Source: Diospyros lotus
Lineage: Eukaryota > Streptophyta > Magnoliopsida > Ericales > Ebenaceae
DNA length: 64,000 nt
Reading direction: 5' to 3'
Assembly (NCBI RefSeq): GCF_014633365.1
Contig: NC_068346.1
Coordinates: 15,769,030 to 15,833,029 of the forward strand
Both the position numbers and the translations under genes were made by a program. The notes under the pieces were generated by a model. It was not told the origin of the DNA. It was given only the letters and a program-made list of their open reading frames with translations, and searched no databases. Below are positions 34,355 to 46,232 of the stretch, piece by piece. The stretch's first letter is position 1. Every line of letters starts with the position of its first letter.

Positions 34355-35561
34355 TACTACAAAAAAATTGGCATTTAGCGGCAGTTTTGAAAACCACCGC
34401 AGATACAGCCGTTGGGCAACATTTAGCGGTTATTTTTAGCAACCACTGGTATAACCGTCGCTAAGTGATATTTTTAGTAGCAATTTTTAAAATTTAGCAG
34501 CAGTTTTAAAACTGCCGCTAAAATTAATTGAATTTAATATTAAATTATTTAATTTAATATTAAATTTAATTATAAAAAATAATTTAACGGCGGTTTTGAT
34601 AATTTTTTGCGACAGTTTTGAAACCACCGTTGTTTCTCGCACGCGGGCAAAAATAGCGCGCTCCCGCGCACTTGTCCACCCGCCCATTACGCCTGTTGGA
34701 ATTTATTCCAGCAAATGCCTTCCCCAAGTTTCGATCCCATGACCTGCCATATGCTCACGCGTGCGCGAAGCCACTTGATCTGCGAAGCCACCTTATAATA
34801 TACTCACGCATATTAATTATAAAATAATCGAACCACTATTTTTTAGAATTCCCCATGCACCCACAAACTCAAGTTTTTGAAATTACACTTGACCCCAAAT
34901 TAAATAAATTAATTAAACTCTCAAAACACCTAAAAAGAGTTAACATATTAAATTAATTAATTGAACAAAAATGTTTTAAACTAATTAATTATAAATTAAT
35001 TAATTGATAAATTTAAAATAAATTTATTATTTAATTTAATTGAATTAAATTAAATAAATTAATTGATTAAAAAATAAAAAAATTAGATTATTTTGAAAAT
35101 TTAATTTAATTTTATTTTTAAATTCTTAAATTTTTTTGAAATTTAATTTTTTATTTTTTTATTGCTGAATTTTGGGGCTATTGATTAAAACTGCTGCAAA
35201 ATTTATTTTTGAATTTTTTATTAATGAATTTTGCGACGATTTTGACAAAATCGCCGCTAAATTTAATTTTTTTGAATTTTTTTATTAATGAATTTGGCGA
35301 CGGTTTTAACAAAACCTTCGCTAAATTTAATTTAATTTTTTTTAGTTTTGAATTTTGTGATGGTTGTTTAAAACTATCCCTAAATTTAATTTTATAATTT
35401 TAAATTAATTAATTTTGCGATGGTTTTTCAAAACCGCCGCAAAATGTTAGATAAACCGCCGTAAAAAATATATTTTGCGACGATTGAAAAACAGCCACAA
35501 AATACCATGTTTTGTAACCGCCGCAAAAAAATCGCCGCAAAAAACCCATTTTTTTGTAGTG
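34355..35561. mobile_element. Non-autonomous CACTA element, 1207 bp
   Basis: It starts TACTACAAAAAAATTGG (first C mutated to T) and ends TTTTTTTGTAGTG. The 3-bp TSD TTG is at 34352-34354 and 35562-35564. Subterminal GCGGCAGTTTT / AAACCGCCGC motifs line both ends. There is no transposase. The middle (about 34690-34960) resembles the 5' part of the long LTRs in minus orientation. Inserted in the copia element between the integrase tail and RT. Confidence 0.92.
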
Positions 35562-35805
35562 TTGTGAAATCCTCATTTATGTTTTCAAAGACATTCTTAA
35601 GGGAAGGTGTATGAGAGGATCTTTCGAATTTTAAAGGAAAAACATTTTCGACGAGTTCAACATTCTTTGTTTCAACAATAGTATTGCAATTAACATATCA
35701 CTTTTCAATACAAGAAACCTATATATAGCATGATGTTTAGCATAACCAATAAAGATGTAATCAAATATTTTTTACCTTATTTTTCTTTTCTTACGACTAG
35801 AAAAC
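35562..35805 (-). pseudogene. Copia integrase/RT linker segment
   Basis: The minus strand reads SRKKRKI, stop, then KIFDYIFIGYAKHHAIYRF, the conserved copia segment after the integrase core. It continues the KVWGCLAKVML segment across the 992-bp insertion. Confidence 0.8.
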
Positions 35806-36797
35806 TGATGATGCGGTGGTCGATCACCTTCTTTTGTCTCAAACCAAATACCTGCAAAAAGGGTGGGGACTTGCTCCCTGTGATCGACGCTTAAGTCAAT
35901 TCACAAGGTTATAAATTGGAGATAATAATAGACAAAAATAGAAAAGTCCCTTAGGGGTCAGATCCCCATACTTGTAGAGGTTGTCCTCTATTTATAGATG
36001 TCCCTTGGCCTTTCCCTTAGGGGATAAGATTTCTTTAAAAAATAGAGGCTAATCCCCTTTCCATGGGAAGAAAAGATAACCTTCCCCAATGGAGATAATT
36101 CTTGGAATGTTGGAAATATTCTTGCGGTGTTGGAGATATTCTTGGTTAACTGAATCTTTCTTTCTATATTTTTTCAGTTCAAAATCATAATAGAGATTAT
36201 AAAGACACGTGAAGCTCCTAGGACTTGACACATGGCGATCGCATATTAGCCTTTACTGGCACACATGGCTCCAAGTTAATGGTAACCTCCTAGGGGTAGT
36301 ACAGTAAAATTGCCCCTTGTAAATATTCCCTCATCACTTGCCCCCCACTCCTTGAGCTGATCGAGCGAGGAGTTTTGGCAGCTGAAGGAGTAGTCGTCAT
36401 TGCTCTTCTGAGTCTCTGTAAAAAATTTCTACTAAAACTTGGGTTAGCAGTCTTGGATGCTAAATTCGCTTTTCAAGTCTCCCAGTGCCCTTTCACTCTT
36501 CCCATGTAAAGGGTGATTAGGTCACTTGAGGTGATAGAGACATTCGGGGATTTTCCAATGGTAAAGAGGGGCCAGCTCTTAAATTAGTATATATATATAT
36601 ATATTGTTATTTTTTGCCTAGGGCCGGGGCCATGTTGGCCAAGGCTGCGTGCCTCGGCTTCGGAGGCCTAGGGCCGAGGCTATGCTGCTTGAGGCCACGC
36701 GCTTCATCTTCGGGGGCCACTAGCCGAGGCTGGGGTAGTACAGTAACCTCCCAGGGATAGTACAGTAAAATTGCCCCTTGTAAATATTCCCTCATCA
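35806..36797 (-). mobile_element. Solo LTR-type insertion, 992 bp
   Basis: TGATGATGCGG...CCCTCATCA, inverted ends differing at one of eight bases. TSD AAAAC (35801-35805) / AAAGC (36798-36802). Removing the insert rejoins copia ...KVML and SRKK in frame. TATAAATA on the minus strand (35989-35996) suggests minus sense. A 55-bp direct repeat (36282-36336 and 36743-36797, two mismatches) suggests an LTR with an extra partial terminus, or a TRIM with a shortened second LTR. Confidence 0.8.
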
Positions 36798-37560
36798 AAA
36801 GCATAACTTTTGCAAGACACCCCACACTTTCAAATATTTCAAGTTAGGAATATAATCTTTTCATAATCAAGGTGTCTTACTAGTTTTCTTATAAGGAATC
36901 ATATTTTGTTGATGACAAGTAGACAAAATTGCTTCACCCCAAAGAATATCAGGTGCATTAGAACTAATCATCATTTATTTTCAATTGTTATTTTTTCTTT
37001 CTGCTATGCTATTTGATTTAGGAGAATAAGAAGGAGTAATCTCATGAATTATTCCATCTTTCTCACAGAAGTCATTGAATAAAACATATTCACCTACTCT
37101 ATCTGACCTAACTCTTTTTATCCTTTTATTCAATTGATTCTCTACTTTTGCTTTGTATAGAAGAAACATGCTAAAGGCCTAATCTTTATTTCTCATTAAA
37201 TATACTTTTGAATATCTAGAATAATCATCTATAAATGTAACATAATATTTCTTACCATTTTAAATCCCCTAGATTAGTATGAATTAAGCCTAAGAGTTCA
37301 AATTCTCTTTTAATAGAAGCACAAGTTTTTTTTAGGTAATTTAGCTTCCGCACATGTTTCATATTTATTCAAACAAGAATTATTTATTTTAGTTATGAGT
37401 CCAAGAGGTTGCATTTTCTTAATATATGAAATAGCTAAATGTCTTAATCTAGCATGCCACATATCAATAGAATTAAGCATGTAAATAGAAAAAGTTGCAT
37501 TCTCATTAATATTTTCATAAACATTAAGCACAAAAAGACCCTAATTACAATAGTTTTTGC
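36798..37560 (-). pseudogene. Copia integrase
   Basis: Minus-strand pieces: SIDMWHARLRHLAISYIKKM ... ETCAEAKLPKK (GAG-pre-integrase zinc region; the first Cys of the CxxC is Tyr) and RVRSDRVGEYVLFNDFCEKD ... SPKSNSIAERKN (core, with Asp and Glu kept), then LKYLKVWGCLAKVML. Frameshifts separate the pieces. Confidence 0.88.
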
Positions 37561-38506
37561 CCACAAAAGTATTATTTTTGGCCATTACAATCTCGTTAAA
37601 TTCAAATAACACCTTAACCTCAATCTTGCTTAACAAAGATACAAAGACCAGATTAGCTCTAATATTTGGAACATGAAGTATATCAATTAGAGCCAAAAGT
37701 TTTTCAAAAGTTAGTTTGAGAAAAAAATTTCCTTTTCCAAGAACAGTGTAGTTTTTAAATCACCAAAATAAATTGTTGCTTTTCTTTCTCCTATTGGAAT
37801 GTAAGAGGAAAAAATACTTTTATTTGCACATATGTGCTTGGTAACCCTAGAGTCTACCACCCAATCTTTCACATTGGCCATAACACTTGCTTCAGAAATG
37901 ACCATGGCAATAATATTATCTACTTCACCCAAATTTGCTTTTAGATGAGTATGATTGTCATTTCTCACTCTCTTTCTACATTGAGGTGCATGATTCCTTT
38001 GTTTTCCACAAACAAAGCAAGAACCTTTCTTTTTTAAAAATTAGGGTTATTTGTTTTAGTCGTATAATCAAATTTAGTTTTGTGTTCATACCTTTTGTTG
38101 GGATTTTGAGATTTACCTTGTACTAAGTTAGCCTTGGATGCCATCTTCTTTGCCCTTGTAGATTGTAGCTCTTTACAATTTGTTTCTTCAATTATTATAT
38201 GTACAACTAGATCTTCAAGTGACAGTTGTTTGTGATTGTGCTTGAGTTGGTTCTTGTAGTCATTCCCTGATTCAAGCAATTTTTTAAAGAGCACACTGAC
38301 TACAAATTCTTCTTGCAGCTCAATGTTTTTAGCTTTCAAGTCTTCCAAAAGCTTGTGGTACTCGTTGATTTGTACCTTGATTTCCTTGTCATCCATCATT
38401 TCACATCGATAGAACTTTCTAGTCACAAACTTTTGTTTCCCAACATCTTTAACTATGTGCGTAGCATTCATGGAATCCCAAATTTTCTTTGTTTCCTTAT
38501 AAGGGT
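37561..38506 (-). pseudogene. Copia gag C-terminus, zinc knuckle and protease
   Basis: The minus strand reads KKIWDSMNATHIVKD and the UBN2-type gag to about 38034, then CFVCGKQRNHAPQC, a degraded CCHC knuckle (His shifted one place), then WVVDSRVTKHICANKS, where the aspartic protease DSG has become DSR. The long LTR at 38507 cuts the gag upstream. Confidence 0.88.
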
Positions 38507-40599
38507 TGAAAAGCCCGTTATTGGGTCTATGTCATTAATAATATTTTATTTTATTTTATTTTGGTGCATTATATATCTTGGCATTATTTAAAAATTAAAG
38601 GATGGAAATAATTTATGTGGCCCATGAGTCAAAGGTAATGAAAGGAATATTATGTTTAAAAGTCTAGGTGATGAAAAATTAATTTAGGTGTAATTCCTAA
38701 AGTAAATTTATGAGATATTGTGCATGGAATATTTAAAGTATATGTGTGTGTAAATTAGAGTTGAAAGGTTGAAGTCTCTAATGTGTAGAAATGAAAATAA
38801 ATGGGTTGGACCAAGTGTTGAAAGGCCCAATAAAAGTAGAGGTTGAAAATTAAATAAAATGGACTAGGGTAACTTGAAAAGTAAATCTACTAGGCCTAAA
38901 TAGTATCGGTTAGATTATTGAGTGGGCTTGAGCCCATGTGCAAATATTGTTTTAAATTTAATAAAAAAGAAAAGAAAAGGGAATGGGGAAATGTCCAAAA
39001 GAGGTATGTTTTAAAATGGGGTGTGTGTTGTGTAGAGGGGCAATATGGTAAATGCCAAAGGAGTGGTTGGCAGCCCACTCCTCCCTTTTCTCCTCCTTAC
39101 CTCCTTGTTTCTTCTTCTTTCTTCCATTCTCTTCTCTCTTCCATTGCTCTCTCGATTGCTCATATTTTTCTTCTTTGTTTTTCTTCTTTCTCCATTTTCT
39201 TCTTGGATTGAAGCTCAAGTTGTGGGTAGCAAATTTAAAAGGGGTGCTTCTGCTTCTCTTTGGCTCCAAGTTGCAACTTATTTGGCTCTACTCAAGTCAA
39301 TTTCTTCTTGCATCTCCTTTTGTTATGCAAGTTCTTCTTGATTATTTCTTTTCATTTTGAGCACACTTTGCTCTCTTCCATTACTATAATATCATTTCTT
39401 TTGATAAATAGGTCTTTCTTTTTGGTTGTAAACATTTTATAAAATTTCTTGAATATTAATGGGTCTTGTTGAGGTGTTCATGTGGGGCTTGATTCACTCC
39501 AAAAAATCCTTCAATAAATGGCATTTTTATTGGTTAGATTAGAAAGATGCAAATATTGTTGATTTGCATTGCATTCTTTTGTCCGTTTTCTTTTTTAGAT
39601 CTCAGGAGTCGACTCTGTATGTCAAGCTCTTAGCTGGGTTGACTAAGTTGATGTAGAAGTCGACTTTTTCTTCCAAAAGTAGACTTTCCAATTTCAAAAG
39701 TCAACTTTCCATTTCTAACTGTGCATGTTGTACTATTTTGGGTATAACTTTTTGTGGATATATTCGATTCAAGATCTTCTTTTTGCGTTGTAAACTAGAC
39801 TCGATAAGATTCATTTTTGTATAGAAATTGGATTATTTAGACAAGTATTGAGCCTATAAATTCCCTATGAAATATCCATTTGAAATATAGGATTTTTGTT
39901 TCAATCCAACAATGCTCTAGTTTTTGGAACATAACTTCTTGTGCTGTTATCCAAATTGAGATTTTCTTTTTATGCCATAATCTAGACCTTATAAGCTTTG
40001 TCTTGGAAAATTCCTAGAATTAATTGGTTACATTTTGAACCCATAACAGTTCAATAAACCTTGCTTAAATATGGAATTTGTGAGATAATATGCATTTGAG
40101 TCAAGTAAGTATGCATGATAATCATGTTGGGAATTTTTGTCATGATACGTACATGGTTGGCATGATCATGGGATTTCATGTATGATGCATAATATGATCA
40201 TTATCCTTGCGCACCTATTATTTTGCGCAGTGGCTGTGTCCACAGGTGAGAAAAAGTCTATAATATGAGCGCCTGATGAGAGTTGAGGTGGCCATAAGCC
40301 CGGTAGGCGAAGCACAAATTTCAGTTGCTTGTTGATTTATTTTCATGATTTATGTATACATGCATAGATATGGTGGCCTTAGGAGCCATGTGGAGCATGT
40401 AGAATTCATTACTATTAATGCATGTGGATGAGGATGGAAATGAATACATGGCATGTATGATGATCACAACATGGAAATGGTTATAAATGGAAACTTATGA
40501 GTTGTCCTACTTATACATTTTCATAGAGTCATTATTTACTCTATCTTGGTTATCCATGCCCTAGATCCTATCTCTCTATGCTTTATAATATATACTTAC

Positions 40600-40615
40600 T
40601 GAGTCTCGTGGCTCA
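40600..40615 (+). other. Conserved LTR stem-loop (copy 3)
   Basis: TGAGTC-TCGT-GGCTCA; five canonical pairs plus one T-G pair. Followed by CAGGTAAAGGGAAAG and TTGTACAGAGA. Confidence 0.75.
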
Positions 40616-41275
40616 CCTTGTTTACTTTTATGTCAATTCAGGTAAAGGGAAAGTAATTGTTGAGGGCGAGTATAGTAGGGCTAAAACCCAGGTCTAGAGT
40701 TGTACAGAGATTGTAATAGTCGGTATTACATGGTGTTGGAAAATAAGTAATTTTTAGTTATTTTGAAAGGGCCTCGAGTGGTTTGGGAAGCCCGGAAGTC
40801 GATTTCGAGAAATTAATTAATAAAATTATCGAATTGAAGGCAGGAAATGTCCTAGGACTTGGATGTTCAGGAAATAGGGTATGAGATTGGAGAGCACCTT
40901 GAGGCGAGGCTAATGACGCTGAAAGCAATCAGATCGGGAATAGTTTTTTATATAAGCCCGAATTATTGTCGGTACCAAATGGTCGTAAGGGACCTTTGAG
41001 ATGTCGAGGGGACCCTAGGGGTAATCTGATTTTGTGAGTGAAGTAACCCTGAAGCATTTTTGGGTGGAATAAAAGTCCCATGCAAGTGCACAGACGAAAT
41101 CGGCTTTATTGAGTAAATGTCGGTTATTAATTTTTAAGAAATCAAGGTTTTGTGGGGTTTGATAATAATTAATTAAAGCATTGGAGGGTCCAAGTGTAGT
41201 TAACAAATCCTCAAGTGAAATCATCAAAATTTCCATGGGGAATTAATGAGAAATTGAGGGCTAAAATGTGTAATA

Positions 41276-41294
41276 TATATATATATATATACAT
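41276..41294. repeat. (TA)n microsatellite
   Basis: About nine TA units within the nested 5' LTR. Confidence 0.85.
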
Positions 41295-41747
41295 AGTGGC
41301 TTGGGGGCTAAGTCAGCAACAGTGCTCCTTATCTCTGAAAATTAAATCAGCGAGAGAGAGAGGGGCAGAGCCTGAGCTTGGGAGAGAAGAAAGAAGTTAA
41401 GAGTTGCGAGAAAGAGAGAGAGAGACCGACGGGGATGGCCGGTAGTGGCTGATTGGCGATTCAAGTAGCGGGAGGCAATGGCGTCGGCCTGAGGATGTTG
41501 CATCAACGACGATGGAGGCAGCAACGGGCAGAGCTGCAACCGAGGAAAGCGGTCGGTGGTGGTCATAGTGAGGCAACTGGTGGCTTGCGGTGGGGCGGCC
41601 AAGGACATTAGCGACTGAAGGCAGAGGCAGCGACTAGAGTCGGCCATGTTGGAGCTGTAGCGAGCAGGAGAGGTGCTGTGGTGGCTCGTGGCAGTGGTGG
41701 TGCTAGGAGTAGCGGAGGTCGGTGGAGCCAGGCGGTGGCTGCATGCG

Positions 41748-41920
41748 TTGAAGAAGGAGAAAGAAGAAGGTAGAGAAGAAAAAGAAAAAAAAAAAGAAGA
41801 AAAAGAAAAAAAAAAAGAAGAAAAAGAAAAAAAAAAGAAAAGAAAATAAGAAAAAAATCAAAAAAATAGGAGAAAATGCTAGAAAATTCCAAAAAAAATT
41901 AAAAAAAATTCTAAAAATTA
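41748..41920. repeat. Purine-rich GAAGAAAAAG low-complexity tract
   Basis: Repeated AAGAAGAAAAAGAAAAAAAA units. Frames across it encode poly-Phe or poly-Lys and are not genes. Confidence 0.9.
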
Positions 41921-43113
41921 TTTTGGGTCTCGAGGAGCATACCAGAGGCTCAAAATGGGAATTTGGGTACAATATGACAGTTAAGGAGGCAATGCCAGTG
42001 TCGGCGTTTGGCCAATTTTCTTTTCCAGATTGATTGAGATAAGTTAATTTAATATTCTCAAGTTATTTGCATTATGAGAGATAATGTAGAATGGGCATTG
42101 GTTAGTTTAAACCTTAGGTCAGGGTTGTTTGGGAAAAACATAGGCCTTGGTGAAATTTCTGAAAGTTTGGGTTTTGGTGTGATTACAACTAGGTTCCACC
42201 GGGGAGGCAGTGATCCTAGAAAAACTCAGAGTTTAGGCCGGCGTTTTCGCTTGTGGCAGAGATAAGGCTTCAAGCCAAGTAAGGGATGACCTCAAGGGTG
42301 GCAGTCTTGCGAATGTTTGGTAAATTTGAAAAATATATGTTGTGTGTGTGTTATGCATGTTCTATAGGTGGTCTAGTAGAGTCCTATGGCCATGGGAGAG
42401 AATAGATGCATGCTAGGGTTAATATGGGAGGTTAGTGCCTCGAACAGGTGGGTTCAGAAGGCAGTGATGCCTCGCCATTCATGCATATTTACTTGTTATT
42501 ACATCTCACATATTATCTTGTTTACATTCATTTGCACCCTTACTGGGTTTTTATGAGTCATGAGGTTTTACCCCTGTTGTAGATATTGCAAGTCTTGATG
42601 GAAGCAGGAATGATGTCGGAAGGATGAAATGACGACTAGCGATATTGCCTGAGCTTTGTATGTTGCATATGTTCATGTGTATATATTCTTGTGTGTTGAA
42701 TGTATATGTTGTTGGTGTCTATTTGGTTGTAATCAACATAGTGTAGTTGTGCTTATGCCAATTTCTTTTTGTATGTGGTGTTTGTGTGGTTTGAAATGGA
42801 ATTTCCCGTAAATCCCTAGTACTTAGCAGATTTGTAATATGTTATATTTTGTGACTGGGTCACCTTTGACTTGTTGTGAGATGAGCTAAAGAAAGGTGAA
42901 GCTCACTCTGGTTTTGGGTCCCATCCGTTGTGTTTCTTTTATTTATTTTGGGACCGATTCCTCAAGTGGAGCGAAGAGAAGGACGAAGTCTAGTCCCCAC
43001 CTAAGGCGTTTCTCGTTGAAACATAGTCCGTCTCTTTATTAATTGTTTGTGGTGTGAGTAATCTGGTTGATTATTCATTGGTGGCGCCCGTAGGTGGGAG
43101 CAGGTCATCACAG

Positions 43114-43126
43114 TTGGTATTAAAGC
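43114..43126 (+). other. Primer binding site, mutated tRNA-iMet type
   Basis: TTGGTATTAAAGC directly follows the LTR end ATCACAG; the intact form would be TTGGTATCAGAGC (two changes). Confidence 0.8.
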
Positions 43127-43696
43127 ATGACTAGCAATATGAGTAGGGAAAGCTAGCGCATTGGTAGTGTTATGAATGGACGGTTAAGTGATTGTTGTGA
43201 GTGAAATTGCCAGAGTTATGAGTTGAGATTGTCTGGCATAATTTTGGAAGTAAGTCTGAATGTCTTAGCTACTGAGTTGGGGTCGAGAATGGTTATTTAT
43301 AATCTCAATGTTGGATGTGAAAGTGATTCGATGACCTCAAAAGTATGGACATGTAGTCTGAGGACCCTAAGGATTGGGTCAAAGCGTTGAGGCTTGTGTT
43401 GGTTACGAGCCTAACAATTCAGCTAGATCTAATTGTCTGGATTGGATAGAGGTAGAGGGCGAATTAGAGATTTTGCCAATGGGTAATGAGAGTGCAAATG
43501 AGTATTTTATGGAATGAGATGGATTTCTATAAATGGGGTAGGTGATGATTAGATCACCGGATAACTGTGAGTGATGCGGCTAGGGGGATGCCCTAGCGCG
43601 TGGACAATTAATGAGAATTAACCTCGTGGTTAAAGGTTAATGGTCGTGAAAGAAAACAACTAGTGGGGTCGATCGGTAGCCAGTGGTAGCTAAAGG

Positions 43697-46232
43697 TGTA
43701 ACGGCCCGCTTCCTGGAGCCTCCGCGCGCATAGAGGATCTGTGAGAGGGTCATTATTTGAGTGATATCGAACAATAACACAAACTAAAACTCACACCCAA
43801 CCCTTTTAGAAACCATAACTCTTTATCACAAAACACTTAATAATCATTCTTACATAATCATTCACAACATGAGGCCACCTAGATTTCATAGAATACACCC
43901 ATCTCAAACATATAAAACATTACTCTAACATAAGCACAATGACACCCAAGACCTAGTCTCGGGAGGACTCTGCACTTGCTATCCTGACTAAACGATCTGA
44001 ACCCAACTCTGTCGTATGCACCTGTGATCTCAGGATACTCTTACCTGAAATGATGGAAAGAAAACGTGAGCCACAACACTCAGCAAACTCTAGAAAGAAA
44101 GGCTGTAGGTTAAAGACAAAACTCTCCCCATAACAACCCGTGCAATTCATGCTAATGCAACGTCATATCATACCATGCCCAATACATGCCTTATTTCTAG
44201 ATGCATAAACATATAATAAACTTCACATAAAAGGTCCTTAGGGCCTACATAAAACACACACTGGTGCCTAAGTCCAACATACAAACCTGTTAGCTGCCTT
44301 TTATAGGCTACCATACCATTTCCCTTACACGTCCCTTCCTATCACTCACAACATAATCTGTTGCCGTGGGTCTCACCCCACAGTCTTACTGTTGCCGTGG
44401 GTCTCACCCTAAGGTCTTTTTGTTGTCATGGGTCTCACCCCAAGGTCTTATTGTGGGTCACTTCCACGGCATACGCTCCGTGGTGGGCGTGGCCCACCCA
44501 TCACCCACACTTATTATTTAAAATCGCACATTCTCACCATGCAATGTAACAAATAAGAAATGCAATGGTTTTTGTAGCATAAACGTGATGATAAGGCCCC
44601 TATAAACCAAGCATCAGGCCATGCTACGGCCACATAGGAATTCACACATGCGATATGCTTTACATGTACCGACTCACCTAAAGTACCCAAGTTGGCTCTT
44701 AGACCAACCGGGTCATGCAAATGTTGACACATCCCATCACACACAAGGCATTTTCCCCAAATTAATTCAACTCAGTCCCTATGCAACACACACATCATGA
44801 TATGCACAAACCAAGGCGGGAATCTGGCAGTACCAGCTCTTCTGGCCCATCTAGTCCTTATTGTAATAGCCGATGACTGGAGCCCATACATCCAGCCATC
44901 AACTACCACGACCCACGGTCGACAGTCAGTGACTTTGTACCCCATACCCTTAAACACCCATAGACGACATTAAACTTAGTTATTTAAGCTTATCATTTCG
45001 CACACTTAATCCATGACAACATAGACTCCATTATGACATTCACATTCTCATCTCTTCTCATACACAGGAAACCATCTCCACATTCATAATAAATTATTAA
45101 CATAACTCCATATTCTTGACCATAGCCACCTTTTAAGAACCTAGCCCCAACGGGTTCTGCATCATTCCCAAGGAAGCGGAGCGATACAAAGCCCCATGAC
45201 GGAACGGAACGAATGACACCAAAATATCATTTACTTAACTTATTTAATCACCAATAGACCTAATATTAACATACAAGTTATGGAATGGTTACCATGCGTG
45301 GAATCGAGTCACGGTGAGGGAGGGTTTAAAATAGAAAAACTATGAAGACTCTCACAGGGAATTAAGAACATCAGGGGAGGGTTAGGAGGTTGCTTGTAAC
45401 CGATTGATTCCTGCCTCTTTGAGCTCCTGTTGCAAAGTAAAACATTTCCTATCAATTAATAAAATTGTGACTTATATTAATTAAATCTAACCACGTAAAC
45501 TATATAATCTAATCGTATAAAATATATAATTTACATATATAATATTTATACTAATTTTACTCACTTACCTAGTCACTTTAATCGCGAAATATTCCCAAAA
45601 CTTTGTATTTTTTCCCCCAATCTTCTATTTTCCTTCCTTTTCTTGCACTGCTCGAGCCTCCCTTCTTCCTCCCCATTTTCTCCTTTGGTCCTGGCTCAAA
45701 GAATGCCGAAATCGGCCTTTAAATTGGCAAAATAAAGGGCTGGGAGAGGCCACCGTCTCATCGAAATGACATAATTTCGGCATCCATAGGTTGGAAAATT
45801 CCAACAAAACCTCCACTGTGCACTGACATGGCTGCGAGTCGATCTCGTGACCTCACCCAGCACATGTGCACGCGTGATTAACTGGGCTGGCAACCTCCTT
45901 ACTTTATATATGTGTGCAATAATATTTAAGGGAACCCTTGCTCTACTTTCAAAAATTACACCAGCGCCCCCAAAAGTTCTGAAATTCATACATACACCCC
46001 AAACTCATTTTTCTTTATTACACCTATACCTTGAATATTCCTAAAAATCCACCAATTTAATTCCATCTTTATTTTCGTAAATACTCCCAAATAATTTAAT
46101 TAATTACCTTAATTTCTCATTTCCTCAAAATGACATAAATTATTATTTTTCCTTAAATCTCCAAATACCCAATAATGACCTCAACACTGGTATTTATAAT
46201 TATTATTTATCTCCAAATTTTGGGATGTTACA
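43697..46232 (-). mobile_element. Long solo LTR (copy 6), 2536 bp, perfect TSD
   Basis: Plus-strand ends TGTAACGGCCCGC and TTTGGGATGTTACA (inverted TGTAAC/GTTACA). TSD AAAGG at 43692-43696 and 46233-46237. Sense is minus, judged by the order of boxes. Stem-loop at 44067-44082 (TGAGTG-TTGT-GGCTCA on minus, innermost pair lost) and a 36-bp tandem array at 44361-44460. No PBS or coding. Confidence 0.92.
44361..44460. repeat. Tandem repeat, about 36 bp x 3
   Basis: TTGYCRTGGGTCTCACCCYA plus about 16 variable bases, repeated three times in the copy-6 LTR, at the place where other copies have unrelated arrays. Confidence 0.85.

Noticed and set aside
39045..39360. Overlapping frames of about 100 aa on both strands
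   Set aside because: Low-complexity CTTCTT/TCTCC tract inside the copy-3 LTR; no conserved residues.
41608..41972. Two overlapping frames of about 90 aa
   Set aside because: Poly-Phe/Leu translation of a GAAGAAAAAG low-complexity tract.
42541..42570. Stem-loop of the same type in the nested 5' LTR (ACTGGGTTTTTATGAGTCATG)
   Set aside because: Position and flanks fit loosely, but the stem does not pair well; it was not counted in the covariation set.
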